Source: Bacteroidota bacterium (GTDB lineage Bacteria > Bacteroidota > Bacteroidia > Bacteroidales > Lentimicrobiaceae). Taken from it: a stretch of 64,000 nucleotides of DNA. Under the pieces are notes generated by a model, which searched no databases, had not been told where the DNA came from, and saw only the letters and a program-made list of their open reading frames with translations. The translations under genes and the position numbers were made by a program. Location: NCBI GenBank assembly GCA_023441805.1, contig JAEZNO010000044.1, positions 62,001 through 126,000 of the forward strand, written 5' to 3'. Each line of letters opens with the position of its first letter. Position 1 is the stretch's first letter. Below, piece after piece: positions 44,759-54,695 of this stretch.

Positions 44759-46291
44759 GTGAGAAAAAAAACTTTCATTGCAATCAGTATCATTAAAAGA
44801 GTAACTCCACTTATTTTGTTGCTGTTTGTCGGCATTTCAGGTTTTTCGCAAACACGTAAAATAAGATTAATCCAGGCTGACGAGGCTGTCTATGACAAAT
44901 CTTTAGGGGAGGATGTTCAGAGATTGCTGGGTAATGCTGTATTTGAACATGAAGGTGCTTTCATGTATTGCGATTCAGCCCATCTCAATAATGCCACTAA
45001 CAGCATGAAGGCATATGGAAAGGTACATATCAAATCAAGCGATACTCTTCATTTATACGGCGATTCAATATATTACAGCGGAGAAACAAGGATTGCAGAG
45101 GTTTTTAGTAACGTTAAACTCATTGATAACAAGACAATATTGACCACTGATAAACTCCTGTATGACAGAAATACAGGTATTGCAAGTTACACTACGGGAG
45201 GCCATATTGTAAATGAAAACAATACATTAGATAGTCAGAGGGGATATTATCATACAAACAGCAAGGATTTCTTTTTCAGGACGAATGTGATTCTCACTAA
45301 CCCTGATTATGTAATGAATTGCGACACATTGAAATACAATACGCAAACCAAGATTTCAAATTTCAGGGGACCAACTACTATCAGAGGAAAGGATACTGAT
45401 ATTTATGCTGAGAACGGTTTCTACAATACTGATACTGACATTGCAGAGTTTAATGAAAATGCACGGGTAAGAAATGGCGATCAGGTACTTACAGGTGATA
45501 GTCTGTATTATGAAAGGATAAGAGGGTACGGTCAGGCTTTCAGGAATATTCAAGTTATCGACACAGTTCAGGATATTATCGTACACGGTCACTACGCCCT
45601 ATATGATAAATCACTCGGGTACACAATGATTACTGATAGTACTGAGGCTTTAATCATTGAAAAAAATGACACTCTTTATGTACATTCTGACACCATCAAG
45701 GCTACTATCGACTCAGCAAATAAAACTAAAGAGTTATTTGCCTATTATAAAATGAAATTCTACCGTGATGACTTTCAGGGAATGGCTGACTCAATGGTTT
45801 ATGTATTTGCTGACTCATCGTTGTACCTCTACAAATTACCTGTGGTTTGGACTGACGAAAATCAGCTGACTGCTGATTCGATTAAAGTGCTTACGGGGAA
45901 AGATGAGATTAAGAAAATGCATCTTTACAATACTGCATTTCTCGTATCAAAGGATACTGTGGGGGAAGGATATAATCAAATTAAGGGCAGGAATATGACA
46001 GGGTCGTTCGTAAAAAATGACCTTGTCACCATAGCGGTAGATGGTAATGCCGAAACTGTCTACTATGTAAGAGAAGATGACGGTACTTTAACAGGTATAC
46101 TTAAAGCTTTCTCAAGCAACATGTCGATTAAACTCAGGGATAAAAAGATAAAGCGAATTACCTACCTTGAAAAGCCAAATGGGACATTATATCCTGAAGG
46201 TGATTTACCTGCCTCAGAACTGTTACTTAAAAATTTTCAATGGTTGGGAGATCGGAGACCACTTACCAAGAGTGACATTTTTAAATGGTAA
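44759..46291 (+). CDS. OstA/LptA-like lipopolysaccharide transport protein
   Basis: A 510-residue exported protein made of many short beta-strands of the OstA (LptA) type. The signal peptide spans about 1-30 (KRVTPLILLLFVGISGFSQ). Repeated units resemble LptA strands: LLGNAVFEHEGAFMYCDSAHLNNATNSMKAYGKVHI, TIRGKDTDIYAENGFYNTDTD and RVRNGDQVLTGDSLYYE. LptA normally bridges inner and outer membranes for lipopolysaccharide. There is no ATG in frame upstream of the signal peptide, so the GTG at 44759 is the likely start; it gives a proper basic N-terminus (MRKK). An LptD-like gene lies downstream at 48826. Confidence 0.85.
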   Translation: MRKKTFIAISIIKRVTPLILLLFVGISGFSQTRKIRLIQADEAVYDKSLGEDVQRLLGNAVFEHEGAFMYCDSAHLNNATNSMKAYGKVHIKSSDTLHLYGDSIYYSGETRIAEVFSNVKLIDNKTILTTDKLLYDRNTGIASYTTGGHIVNENNTLDSQRGYYHTNSKDFFFRTNVILTNPDYVMNCDTLKYNTQTKISNFRGPTTIRGKDTDIYAENGFYNTDTDIAEFNENARVRNGDQVLTGDSLYYERIRGYGQAFRNIQVIDTVQDIIVHGHYALYDKSLGYTMITDSTEALIIEKNDTLYVHSDTIKATIDSANKTKELFAYYKMKFYRDDFQGMADSMVYVFADSSLYLYKLPVVWTDENQLTADSIKVLTGKDEIKKMHLYNTAFLVSKDTVGEGYNQIKGRNMTGSFVKNDLVTIAVDGNAETVYYVREDDGTLTGILKAFSSNMSIKLRDKKIKRITYLEKPNGTLYPEGDLPASELLLKNFQWLGDRRPLTKSDIFKW

Positions 46292-46312
46292 TGCTCTATC
46301 CTTGAGCATCTC

Positions 46313-47320
46313 CTACCTTATTGAATCCCTTTGTAAAGGAGCATTCGACTTTGCTGATCTGCCAAATACTGAAAAGTGAATGTATCGCTTAGGATTCAAT
46401 CGAATATCTTCCAATAACAAGTCGAGCTGATGAGAAGCTGACTGAAGATCATTATAGAGTCCTTGATCATTCAATAACTGACCAACAGTACCTTCACCTT
46501 TATTAATCTTATCAGTCGCTTTTGTGAGATTGTTAATTGAATTCTCAAGATTCGTGAGTGTGCTTGCAAGATTAAATTTAGCTAAAGTATCACTGATTAG
46601 TGCAGCATTTGATATTATTCTGCTCAATTCATCATTGTTCTCCTTAAGGTTATTGGTAATTGATTCAACATTTCTGAATATTGAACCCAAACGGTCTTGC
46701 TCTGAACCAAGTAATGTGTCGATTGTCTGTGTTGTACTCTGAATATGCTGAATAGTCTTTCTGAGACTCTCAACGCTAACGATCAGGTTATCACGGGTTC
46801 TGTAATTAAACACTTTACCGACGGCAGTGAGAACTGTATCTATACTACTTATCATATTGCCTGCCTTTTTCAGAATAGGTTGTACCATTTGGTTAACTTC
46901 CTCCTGTAAACTGGAAGCAATAGCAGCTTTCAAGGTATCACCACTTTTAGCATATTCAGTAGAATTACCCAGGACTATTTCAATTCCTTTGGTTCCCAAC
47001 AGGTCAGAACTGTATAAACGGGCTATTGAATTCTTGGGGATTTGAATCTTGTTTGAAATAGTGAGTTCAACAATAACCTGTGAAGGATTATTCTCATCAA
47101 AATAAATATCGTCAACTTGCCCTATGCTTAATCCGCTAACGCTTACAGTATTGGCTTTTAATAACCCGGCAACATTATCGTAAGCAACATAAAATGTCCT
47201 TTGTTTATTGAAAATGCTTTTCCCTTTCAGGTAATTGAAACCCCATATAAAGGCAATAATAGTGGCAACGGTAGTAATTCCGATTTTAAGTTCACGGGAT
47301 AGAGTAATAGTTTTCATCAT
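46313..47320 (-). CDS. MCE/MlaD-family lipid transport protein
   Basis: A 335-residue protein with one N-terminal membrane anchor (GITTVATIIAFIWGFNYLKG, about 12-31), the MCE domain (about 38-115: FYVAYDNVAGLLKANTVSVSGLSIGQVDDI, VELTISNKIQIPKNSIARLYSSDLLGTKGIEIVLG), then long helices (about 140-300). MlaD-type MCE proteins form rings that move phospholipids between membranes. The start was taken at ATG 47320; the open frame begins with a TTG overlapping the amidase stop. It probably works with Mla-type permease and ATPase genes elsewhere. Confidence 0.9.
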   Translation of the reverse strand: MMKTITLSRELKIGITTVATIIAFIWGFNYLKGKSIFNKQRTFYVAYDNVAGLLKANTVSVSGLSIGQVDDIYFDENNPSQVIVELTISNKIQIPKNSIARLYSSDLLGTKGIEIVLGNSTEYAKSGDTLKAAIASSLQEEVNQMVQPILKKAGNMISSIDTVLTAVGKVFNYRTRDNLIVSVESLRKTIQHIQSTTQTIDTLLGSEQDRLGSIFRNVESITNNLKENNDELSRIISNAALISDTLAKFNLASTLTNLENSINNLTKATDKINKGEGTVGQLLNDQGLYNDLQSASHQLDLLLEDIRLNPKRYIHFSVFGRSAKSNAPLQRDSIR

Positions 47321-47334
47321 GTATATACGGCTGT

Positions 47335-48645
47335 TCAATTGCTTTGAAGTCGTTTCGCTTCCTCGATATCAATTCTTTCATTATTCAGGAATGCTACAAT
47401 GAAGCAATCCTTAAACCCTTTTGAATTAAGCTCTTTAACCAAGGCATTAGCAGCATTGAAATCACTAACGTTTCCATAAGTAAATTTATAAAGCCCATTA
47501 TGGAAATAATGATCAGTGTTTTTCAATCCTTTAAATAGGGGGTTTGATGGATCCAAAAGTGATTTAGAAGCAAGAAATTGTACTTTAAAAACAACAGAGT
47601 TATCAGAAGGTTTGGTTGCTGCATTTCCATCATGTGTAGTTCTTGCACTAGCATCATCATTGCTCTGACTAACACTAGTATTACCCGTTACACCATTCAG
47701 AGAACCGGATGTATTCATTGCCACCGGATTATCAGCCGGGACAGGTACATCTTTTTTAACATTAACATCTTTTTGATCAGTTTGAGCTTTCTCAATAGGT
47801 TTAACTACGTTGGTATTTTGCGCAATCAAGAGTTGATCTTTAACTTCATCTTTTTCAGCTTCTCCGGGAGCAGATTTTTCAATTGCTCTTTTGTAATCCT
47901 TAACAGCCCTGAAAATCGCAGAGGCAATATATACTTGTCCTTCTTCAGATGCCAATATCTTTTCTTCCTTGGCATTGCTGATGAAACCGGTTTCAATCAG
48001 AACTGATGGCATTGTAGTTTTATACAATACCAGAAACCCTGCCTGCTTTACCCCTCTATCGAATAAATTAACGCGATCTTTGAAGTGTTTCTGCACATTA
48101 CTGGCCAGACTTAGACTTTGGTCGAGGTAAGCATTTTGAAGCATAGAAAAGAAAATGTAGCCTTCAGGAGACGATGGGTCAAATCCATCATATTTTACAT
48201 GATAATCATCCTCTAGTAAAATTGCAGCATTTTCAGTTTGAGCTACAAGAAGATTAGCTTCACTTTTATGAAGACCCATAACATAAGTCTCGGCGCCATA
48301 AGGGGTAGAAGATTTGTTTGCATTACAATGGATAGAAATAAAAAGGTCGGCTTTTGCTTCATTTGCAATTTTTGCCCTTCGGTACAATTCAACGAAGACG
48401 TCAGTCTTTCGAGTGTAGACAACCTCCACATCAGGGAGGTTTTCTTCGATAAATTTACCTGTTTTGAGGGCAATTGACAATGTAATATCTTTTTCCTTTG
48501 ATGATTTGCCAATGGCACCCGGGTCATGCCCACCATGACCGGCATCAATTACTACTTTTCTCACTTTCTGAGCTTCAACAGGGAAATTGAAGACACAGAA
48601 TAAACAGCTCAGAATAAATACAGGAAAAAAGCGTTTTAACTCCAT
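47335..48645 (-). CDS. N-acetylmuramoyl-L-alanine amidase with SPOR-like domain
   Basis: A 436-residue exported peptidoglycan amidase of the Amidase_3 type, cutting the amide between MurNAc and L-Ala. The signal peptide is about 1-25. The zinc ligands are H37 and E51 in VIDAGHGGHDPGAIGKSSKEKD, with H-containing FISIHCNANKSS and the catalytic glutamate in PSVLIETGFISN. A low-complexity linker (about 265-345) leads to a C-terminal segment (VVFKVQFLASKSLLDPSN through FKDCFIVAFLNNERI) that resembles a SPOR domain and may target the division site. It ends about 15 bases before the MCE ATG, so the two are co-transcribed. Confidence 0.92.
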   Translation of the reverse strand: MELKRFFPVFILSCLFCVFNFPVEAQKVRKVVIDAGHGGHDPGAIGKSSKEKDITLSIALKTGKFIEENLPDVEVVYTRKTDVFVELYRRAKIANEAKADLFISIHCNANKSSTPYGAETYVMGLHKSEANLLVAQTENAAILLEDDYHVKYDGFDPSSPEGYIFFSMLQNAYLDQSLSLASNVQKHFKDRVNLFDRGVKQAGFLVLYKTTMPSVLIETGFISNAKEEKILASEEGQVYIASAIFRAVKDYKRAIEKSAPGEAEKDEVKDQLLIAQNTNVVKPIEKAQTDQKDVNVKKDVPVPADNPVAMNTSGSLNGVTGNTSVSQSNDDASARTTHDGNAATKPSDNSVVFKVQFLASKSLLDPSNPLFKGLKNTDHYFHNGLYKFTYGNVSDFNAANALVKELNSKGFKDCFIVAFLNNERIDIEEAKRLQSN

Positions 48646-48825
48646 GTTTATTTTAATTAGTTTTGCCCATTAAATCAGCACCTTATGAAAGAGTTCCAGA
48701 GGAGAATCAAATAACTAAACCTCAATGATTTACTAAAGATAAAAAAGCATTTCACATTAGCATCATTGATTGTTCACCTCTATAATTTTCAACATTAAGA
48801 CTAACAAGATACAAATTTAAGATAA

Positions 48826-51564
48826 TTGAAGCACAACAGGAATATTTTAACGAGTGTTTTTTCGGGTAAAAGCATGTTGTTTTTACTTGTGTTGATATTC
48901 TTTACAGCTTTGTCGTTTAACTTGTATGCTCAGAATGACACTATCAGACTTGAAACTGATACCTTACCTGAAGTGTCGCAAAGCAATGACACGATTCGTT
49001 TCCACTTGGGTGATACAATAGTAAACCATGGTGACACAGCCAAAGTTACCTCAGGGAAAAAAAGTACAATATCATCACAAGTTATTTATAGCGCTACTGA
49101 TTCAGTCAGCCTTGATCTTGAAAATCAAAAAGTGTTTCTATACAGAGATGCTGATATTAAGTATGAAAGTATTCAGGAAAAGGCAGCATTTATCTCATTG
49201 GATTTTGGCACAAATATCCTAACAGCATTACCAAAAAAGGACTCTTTGGGTAAAGAATATGGATTGCCTGAATTTTCAGAAGGTGATCAGACCTTCAAAG
49301 CCAAGGAGATGAGGTATAATTTCAAAACTAAGGAAGGAATCAGCAAAGGAATCATAACACAGGAAGGCCAAGGATACCTTCATGGGGATGTAGTCAAGAA
49401 AATGGAGGATAATGTGAGTAACATGAAGGGTGGTGGTTATACAACCTGCAGTCTTGATGACCCACACTTTAGCTTAAGATTCACAAAAGCAAAGGTTATA
49501 CCGAATAATAAAATAGTAACCGGACCTGCTTTTATGGAGATCGAAGGAGTACCAATCCCCATTGTACTTCCATTTGGACTGTTTCCTAACCGACGTGGGC
49601 AAACATCAGGAATACTGATACCTACTTATGGAGAATCCAGAGATCGTGGTTTTTATCTTGAAAACGGTGGCTACTATTTTGGCATAAATGAATATATGGA
49701 ATTGCGTATGGTGGGAGACATATATTCAAGAGGTAGTTGGGCACTGAAACCGGTATTTAATTACAGGAAAAGATACAAGTTCAGTGGTAATTTCAATTTC
49801 AACTACTCTATAAACACTTCAGGTGTTAAAGAAACAAATAGTTACCAGAAGACCAAAGACTTCAGAATTAACTGGTCGCACAGACAGGATCCTAAAGCCA
49901 GACCTAACAGCCAGTTTAGTGCAAGTGTGAATTTCGGATCACGTACTTACAACAGGTACAACCCGGTAAGTGTTGCTGACCATCTGACCAATACGTTTGG
50001 TTCAAGTATTAGCTATTCAACAACTTTAGGTGAAAAGGTAACTTTCAGCAGTGCGTTAAAACACTCTCAAAATACCAGTAATAAGACTATCCAACTGACT
50101 ATACCTGAAATTGCTTTAGGAGTAAACAGGTTCTATCCACTAAGAGCAAAAAACAAAGTTTCAGACCTTAAGTGGTATGACAACATCTCTGTAAATTATA
50201 GCATGGTAGCCCGTAACGAGCTGAATACTTACGATTCTCTGCTATTTTCACAGAATCTAATGAACCAATTCAGAAACGGTGTACAGCACAGGATACCTGT
50301 TAGCTTAAGTCTTAAGGTCTTAAAGTATTTTTCACTTAATACTTCAATTGATTTTAGTGAAAAGTGGTATTCAAAAAGCATCTTAAAAAGATGGGTTACT
50401 GACACATTGTATACTGACAGATACTATTACGTTCTGGAAGGTGACACCTGGATACCAATAGAACAAGAAGTAAACGACAGTGTTGTTCACTACGTTGATA
50501 CAGATACTATTACCGGATTTAAAGCTGTTCATGAATATGGATTCAACACTTCACTGAACACCACTTTATATGGGATGCTGCAATTCAGGAAAGGTCCGTT
50601 GAGAGCTATAAGACATGTAATGAAACCCTCAGTGAGTTTTAGTTTCCGACCAGATTTTAGTGATCCAAGACTTGGTTATTATCGTGATGTTCAAACTGAC
50701 ACACTTGGAACTATTACGCGATATTCAATATTTGGTGGAGGTAGTGATTTCTCATCTGTTTATGGCAGTCCACCAATTGGTCGTTCAGGAAGGGTGAGTT
50801 TTAGTATAGGTAACAATCTCGAAATGAAGGTAAGATCAAAAAGCGATACTATTTCAGGCATGAAAAAGGTTAAGCTTATTGAAAGCTTTTCTTTAAGTAC
50901 TTCCTACGATTTGGCAAAAGACACTTTGAAATGGTCACCATTAAGTTTAAGTGCACGAACAACATTATTCAAGAATCTGCAAATACAATATTCAGCAGTT
51001 TACGACCCTTATGTGAAAACAAATACCGGTAAAACCATCAATAAATTCGAATGGGATGCTAACCATCGCTTGTTCCGTAAAGAAAACTCTTCATGGAACT
51101 TCTCTTTATCATATAGTTTCGGATCTGGTAAGAAAAGTAGTAATAAACCTATGACAGTAGCACCTACAAGTGAAGCAGAGGCAATTCTTCGAAATCCCGA
51201 CGAATACATTAACTGGAATAATCCATGGAATTTTAGTTTCAGCTATAACCTTGTATATAATAGCAGATTCCTTTATTCAAATGGTCGTCAGGAACAGAAA
51301 GATCTTGTTCAGACCCTGTCATTTAATGGAGATGTAAATGTTACACCCAAGTGGAAAGTCAATGTCATATCAGGTTATGATTTTGAACTTCATAAACTAT
51401 CATATACATCAATGAGTGTGTATCGTGACTTACATTGTTGGGAAATGCGATTTAACTGGATTCCTACCGGTTATCTAAAGAGTTGGAACTTCTACATCAG
51501 GGTTAAGGCTGATATTCTTCAGGATCTTAAGCTTAACAGGAAGAAGGATTTTAGAGATAATTAA
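48826..51564 (+). CDS. LptD-like outer-membrane LPS assembly protein
   Basis: A 912-residue outer-membrane protein. An N-terminal signal peptide (ending LYAQ, about residue 36) is followed by OstA-like strands (VIYSATDSVSLDLENQKVFLYRDADIKYE, FKAKEMRYNFKTKEGIS, PAFMEIEGVPIPIVLPFGLFPNRRGQTSGILIPTYGES), then a long barrel of alternating strands. The IPIVLPFGLFPN-type segment is typical of LptD. In this frame there is no ATG before the signal peptide; TTG at 48826 (MKHNRN...) supplies a basic N-region, while the first ATG at 48874 lacks it, so TTG is preferred. Confidence 0.88.
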   Translation: MKHNRNILTSVFSGKSMLFLLVLIFFTALSFNLYAQNDTIRLETDTLPEVSQSNDTIRFHLGDTIVNHGDTAKVTSGKKSTISSQVIYSATDSVSLDLENQKVFLYRDADIKYESIQEKAAFISLDFGTNILTALPKKDSLGKEYGLPEFSEGDQTFKAKEMRYNFKTKEGISKGIITQEGQGYLHGDVVKKMEDNVSNMKGGGYTTCSLDDPHFSLRFTKAKVIPNNKIVTGPAFMEIEGVPIPIVLPFGLFPNRRGQTSGILIPTYGESRDRGFYLENGGYYFGINEYMELRMVGDIYSRGSWALKPVFNYRKRYKFSGNFNFNYSINTSGVKETNSYQKTKDFRINWSHRQDPKARPNSQFSASVNFGSRTYNRYNPVSVADHLTNTFGSSISYSTTLGEKVTFSSALKHSQNTSNKTIQLTIPEIALGVNRFYPLRAKNKVSDLKWYDNISVNYSMVARNELNTYDSLLFSQNLMNQFRNGVQHRIPVSLSLKVLKYFSLNTSIDFSEKWYSKSILKRWVTDTLYTDRYYYVLEGDTWIPIEQEVNDSVVHYVDTDTITGFKAVHEYGFNTSLNTTLYGMLQFRKGPLRAIRHVMKPSVSFSFRPDFSDPRLGYYRDVQTDTLGTITRYSIFGGGSDFSSVYGSPPIGRSGRVSFSIGNNLEMKVRSKSDTISGMKKVKLIESFSLSTSYDLAKDTLKWSPLSLSARTTLFKNLQIQYSAVYDPYVKTNTGKTINKFEWDANHRLFRKENSSWNFSLSYSFGSGKKSSNKPMTVAPTSEAEAILRNPDEYINWNNPWNFSFSYNLVYNSRFLYSNGRQEQKDLVQTLSFNGDVNVTPKWKVNVISGYDFELHKLSYTSMSVYRDLHCWEMRFNWIPTGYLKSWNFYIRVKADILQDLKLNRKKDFRDN

Positions 51565-51594
51565 CCTCCCTGTTCAAACCTGAGATCAAATTCA

Positions 51595-51602
51595 TACTTT
51601 TG
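51595..51602 (+). promoter_or_regulatory. Putative -7 promoter box for the ClC gene
   Basis: TACTTTTG (TAnnTTTG) ends 5 bases before the ATG at 51608, again implying an almost leaderless message. Confidence 0.45.
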
Positions 51603-51607
51603 CATTC

Positions 51608-53383
51608 ATGATGCTCAGAATCTCACTGATAAAACTACAGAAATGGAGACTTAAGAATATTAGTCACCGTAACTTTGTATTGATTATCAGTTTTATAGTT
51701 GGATTAATAAGTGGATTGGCAGCTGTTGTACTGAAAAACACTGTCTACTATACTCATTACTTTCTGACAGAAGGTTTTGAAAATGAAGCCGCTAACTGGC
51801 TTTACCTTGCATATCCACTATTCGGGATGGCTATTACAGTGCTTTTCATTAAGTATGTTGTAAAGGATAACATTTCACATGGCATAAGCAAGATACTCTA
51901 TTCGATTTCGCAGAACAATGGTTATATCAAACCTCATAACAACTATTCATCACTCATTACCAGTACAATAACAGTAGGATTTGGTGGATCGGTTGGACTA
52001 GAGGCCCCTATAGTATACACTGGTGCATCTATTGGTTCAAACATTGCCCGAATATTAAAAATGGACTATAAGTCGATCACTATGATGATTGGCTGTGGAG
52101 CTGCAGGTGCTATTGCCGGTATCTTCAATGCCCCGATTGCAGGTGTACTGTTTGCCCTTGAAGTTCTTATGCTCGATCTTACAATGGGGTCAATAATTCC
52201 ATTGCTAATAGCTTCAGTTACAGGCGCTACACTTACTTCATTTTTAATGGGCAAAAGTGTGCTATTTGCATTCAAGGCCATTTCACCCTTTAATTTAAAC
52301 AACATACCTTTTTACATAATACTTGGTATTGTATGTGGATTCGTCTCCCTCTATTTTGTTCGCGCTAACCGGTTTATTGAAACAAAGGTCAGTCGTATTG
52401 AAAAACCATTCGGCAGACTATTGTTATCAGGAATTATTGTTAGCTTTCTTATATTCTTATTGCCACCTCTTTATGGTGAAGGTTATGACATGCTGATTGA
52501 TATTCTAAATGGACGGGGTGATAATTTGTTTAATGGCAGCTTCTTTTATACTCTTAAGGAAAATGCCTATCTGTTCTTGCTATTTGTCGTTTTAGTATTG
52601 ATCTTTAAGGTCATTGCTATGTCATTTACCACGGCAGGCGGGGGAATAGGCGGAGTATTTGCGCCTTCACTGTTTATGGGTGGAGTAACCGGCTTTCTTG
52701 TTGCACGATTTGTCAATACTTTTAAACTAGCAATACTACCTGAAAGTAATTTTGCTCTTGCCGGTATGGCAGGAGTAATGGCTGCGGTAATGCATGCACC
52801 TCTAACTGCGATATTCCTTATAGCAGAGATTACAGGTGGGTATGAGTTTTTTATACCTCTCATGATTACTTCAACTATTGCTTTCCTCACTATTCATTTC
52901 TACGAGAAACACAGCATTTATTCAAAGCGCCTGGCTGATAAGGGAGAGCTTATTACTCATGATAAGGATAAAGCTGCACTCTCAAGATTAAAGATCAACA
53001 AGTTGGTTGAGCACAATTTCCTGACGGTTAAACCTGATGAAACACTTGGTGAATTGGTTAAAACAGTTGCTAAATCTGAACGAAACGTATTTCCTGTGGT
53101 TGACGAGGAGAATAACTTCATGGGAGTAGTATTCATCAATGACATCCGGCACATAATATTTAATACTGAGCTATATAATTCAACTTATGTAAGGAATTTG
53201 ATGTTCATGCCCGACACCATAATTAACCTGGATGCAACTATGGAAGATGTTGCAAAGAAATTTAATGAAACATCGCATTATAACCTTCCTGTGGTAAATA
53301 ATGGAAAGTACATTGGATTCGTATCACGGGCGAATGTATTTTCATCATACAGAAATCTCATCAGAGAATTCTCGCAAGAATAA
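51608..53383 (+). CDS. ClC-family chloride transporter/channel with CBS pair
   Basis: A 591-residue membrane protein with about ten helices (about 25-440) and two C-terminal CBS domains (about 455-585). ClC selectivity motifs are seen: GFGGSVGLEAPIVYTG (the gating glutamate is present), NAPIAGVLFALEVL, GGGIGGVFAPSLFMGG and MAAVMHAPLTAIFLIAEITGGYEF. In the second motif, a valine takes the place of the second glutamate used for proton transfer in E. coli ClC (EE at 202-203), a change found in ClC channels, so channel activity is possible. The PAP2 gene follows at 10 bases, so the two are co-transcribed. Confidence 0.92.
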   Translation: MMLRISLIKLQKWRLKNISHRNFVLIISFIVGLISGLAAVVLKNTVYYTHYFLTEGFENEAANWLYLAYPLFGMAITVLFIKYVVKDNISHGISKILYSISQNNGYIKPHNNYSSLITSTITVGFGGSVGLEAPIVYTGASIGSNIARILKMDYKSITMMIGCGAAGAIAGIFNAPIAGVLFALEVLMLDLTMGSIIPLLIASVTGATLTSFLMGKSVLFAFKAISPFNLNNIPFYIILGIVCGFVSLYFVRANRFIETKVSRIEKPFGRLLLSGIIVSFLIFLLPPLYGEGYDMLIDILNGRGDNLFNGSFFYTLKENAYLFLLFVVLVLIFKVIAMSFTTAGGGIGGVFAPSLFMGGVTGFLVARFVNTFKLAILPESNFALAGMAGVMAAVMHAPLTAIFLIAEITGGYEFFIPLMITSTIAFLTIHFYEKHSIYSKRLADKGELITHDKDKAALSRLKINKLVEHNFLTVKPDETLGELVKTVAKSERNVFPVVDEENNFMGVVFINDIRHIIFNTELYNSTYVRNLMFMPDTIINLDATMEDVAKKFNETSHYNLPVVNNGKYIGFVSRANVFSSYRNLIREFSQE

Positions 53384-53393
53384 CTAATCAGAG

Positions 53394-54125
53394 ATGAGAA
53401 ATATCAAAGCACAGAATTATGTAAACTCAGGAATGAGCATTATATTTTTCCTGATTACTGTTGCTTACCTGATCTTTCTAACAGCTACTGTTGCCATTTA
53501 CGGTTATAATGAAAGTTTCCTGTTGCTTAACAACAACCACTTAAACTGGCTTGATTGGCCAATGTTTATAATTACCCACCTCGGCGATTCACTTATCCTG
53601 ACTTCAATTTTATGCCTTATCCTAATACGTAAACACCCTGAAACAGTAGTCAACATAATTATTGCAGTAGTGATAACAGGCCTATTGGGGCAATTACTTA
53701 AACAGGCTTTGTTTGATGGATGGGATCGTCCTATTCGTGTATTTGAGGGTGTAACAGCAATTCATACACTCCCCAATTATAGGCTTTTTCACAATAGTTT
53801 TCCATCTGGTCATAGTATAACTGTTGCTTCAGCTTTTACAATTCTGATTCTTAACCTCAAGCCTAAACCACTGACTCAAGCTTGTATTGGACTTCTTATA
53901 GTGATAATCTCATACAGTAGAATTTATCTTGGAGCACATTTCCCGGGTGATGTTCTCACTGGTATGCTCATTGGTCTAATCATTTCCTACATACTCTTTT
54001 TCCCAATAAACAAATTAACAGGTCAACGATCATACCCTCAAACTTTTAAGACTATAATGACTATCATAGCAATCGTGGGACTAATTACTGAAGTTTGGCT
54101 GTTACGGATTTACATTCCTTTTTAG
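53394..54125 (+). CDS. PAP2-family phosphatase
   Basis: A 243-residue integral membrane phosphatase with about six helices. The three acid-phosphatase signature parts are in order: KQALFDGWDRPIRVF (KxxxxxxRP), FPSGHSITVAS (PSGH) and SRIYLGAHFPGDVLTG (SRxxxxxHxxxD). Likely substrates are undecaprenyl pyrophosphate, phosphatidylglycerol phosphate or lipid A phosphates. Downstream, the short stretch to the GNAT gene has no supported feature. Confidence 0.93.
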   Translation: MRNIKAQNYVNSGMSIIFFLITVAYLIFLTATVAIYGYNESFLLLNNNHLNWLDWPMFIITHLGDSLILTSILCLILIRKHPETVVNIIIAVVITGLLGQLLKQALFDGWDRPIRVFEGVTAIHTLPNYRLFHNSFPSGHSITVASAFTILILNLKPKPLTQACIGLLIVIISYSRIYLGAHFPGDVLTGMLIGLIISYILFFPINKLTGQRSYPQTFKTIMTIIAIVGLITEVWLLRIYIPF

Positions 54126-54338
54126 CATTCATTGCCTCAATTGAATTTTCAGGCAGAAGAGTAATTATCTCTCTGTTTAATGTATGGGTATAAACACGTA
54201 TGAGCTTTGAAATCGTTATAGGTACATAACCTGTATATTACGTATTAATACTTATTTTAGCTAACTGCCTGAATAAATGGTCAAAATCCATTGTAATTTC
54301 ACACCTTGAAATACCGGGAATTAAAACATTCTTCCTCT

Positions 54339-54632
54339 ATGCTACTTCAAATAAAACAACAAAATATAGTTCTGGACACCAAAGATCAATTTGTCATTGA
54401 AACTGATACACAGAAGTCATACTTGAGTTACAGGATTGTTGATCAGACACTTGACCTCTATTGTGCATATGTTCCGGAAAATTTAAGAGGTAATGGGCAT
54501 GCCTCTTCCCTTATTTTATTCGCTCTTCAGTTTGCCGTTCTCAATGGATTATGGGTGAAAGCAAACTGTGCAGCTGTAAGAGCCTACATCAAAATGTACC
54601 CCGAGTGGCGATACATCATTGCAAATAAGTAA
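54339..54632 (+). CDS. Small GNAT-family N-acetyltransferase (YjdJ-like)
   Basis: A 97-residue acetyltransferase of the short YjdJ/GCN5 subgroup. The acetyl-CoA loop region is YVPENLRGNGHASSLILFALQFA, with the R/QxxGxG/A variant, and the last part (VKANCAAVRAYIKMYPEWRYI) completes the fold. The start was set at ATG 54339; an open TTG frame from 54306 adds residues with no family match. Substrate unknown. Confidence 0.82.
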   Translation: MLLQIKQQNIVLDTKDQFVIETDTQKSYLSYRIVDQTLDLYCAYVPENLRGNGHASSLILFALQFAVLNGLWVKANCAAVRAYIKMYPEWRYIIANK

Positions 54633-54695
54633 GAACTACTGCGTATAACCTATTGACTATTGTGGTGTTTAATTTGTTAACACCATAATATTCTT

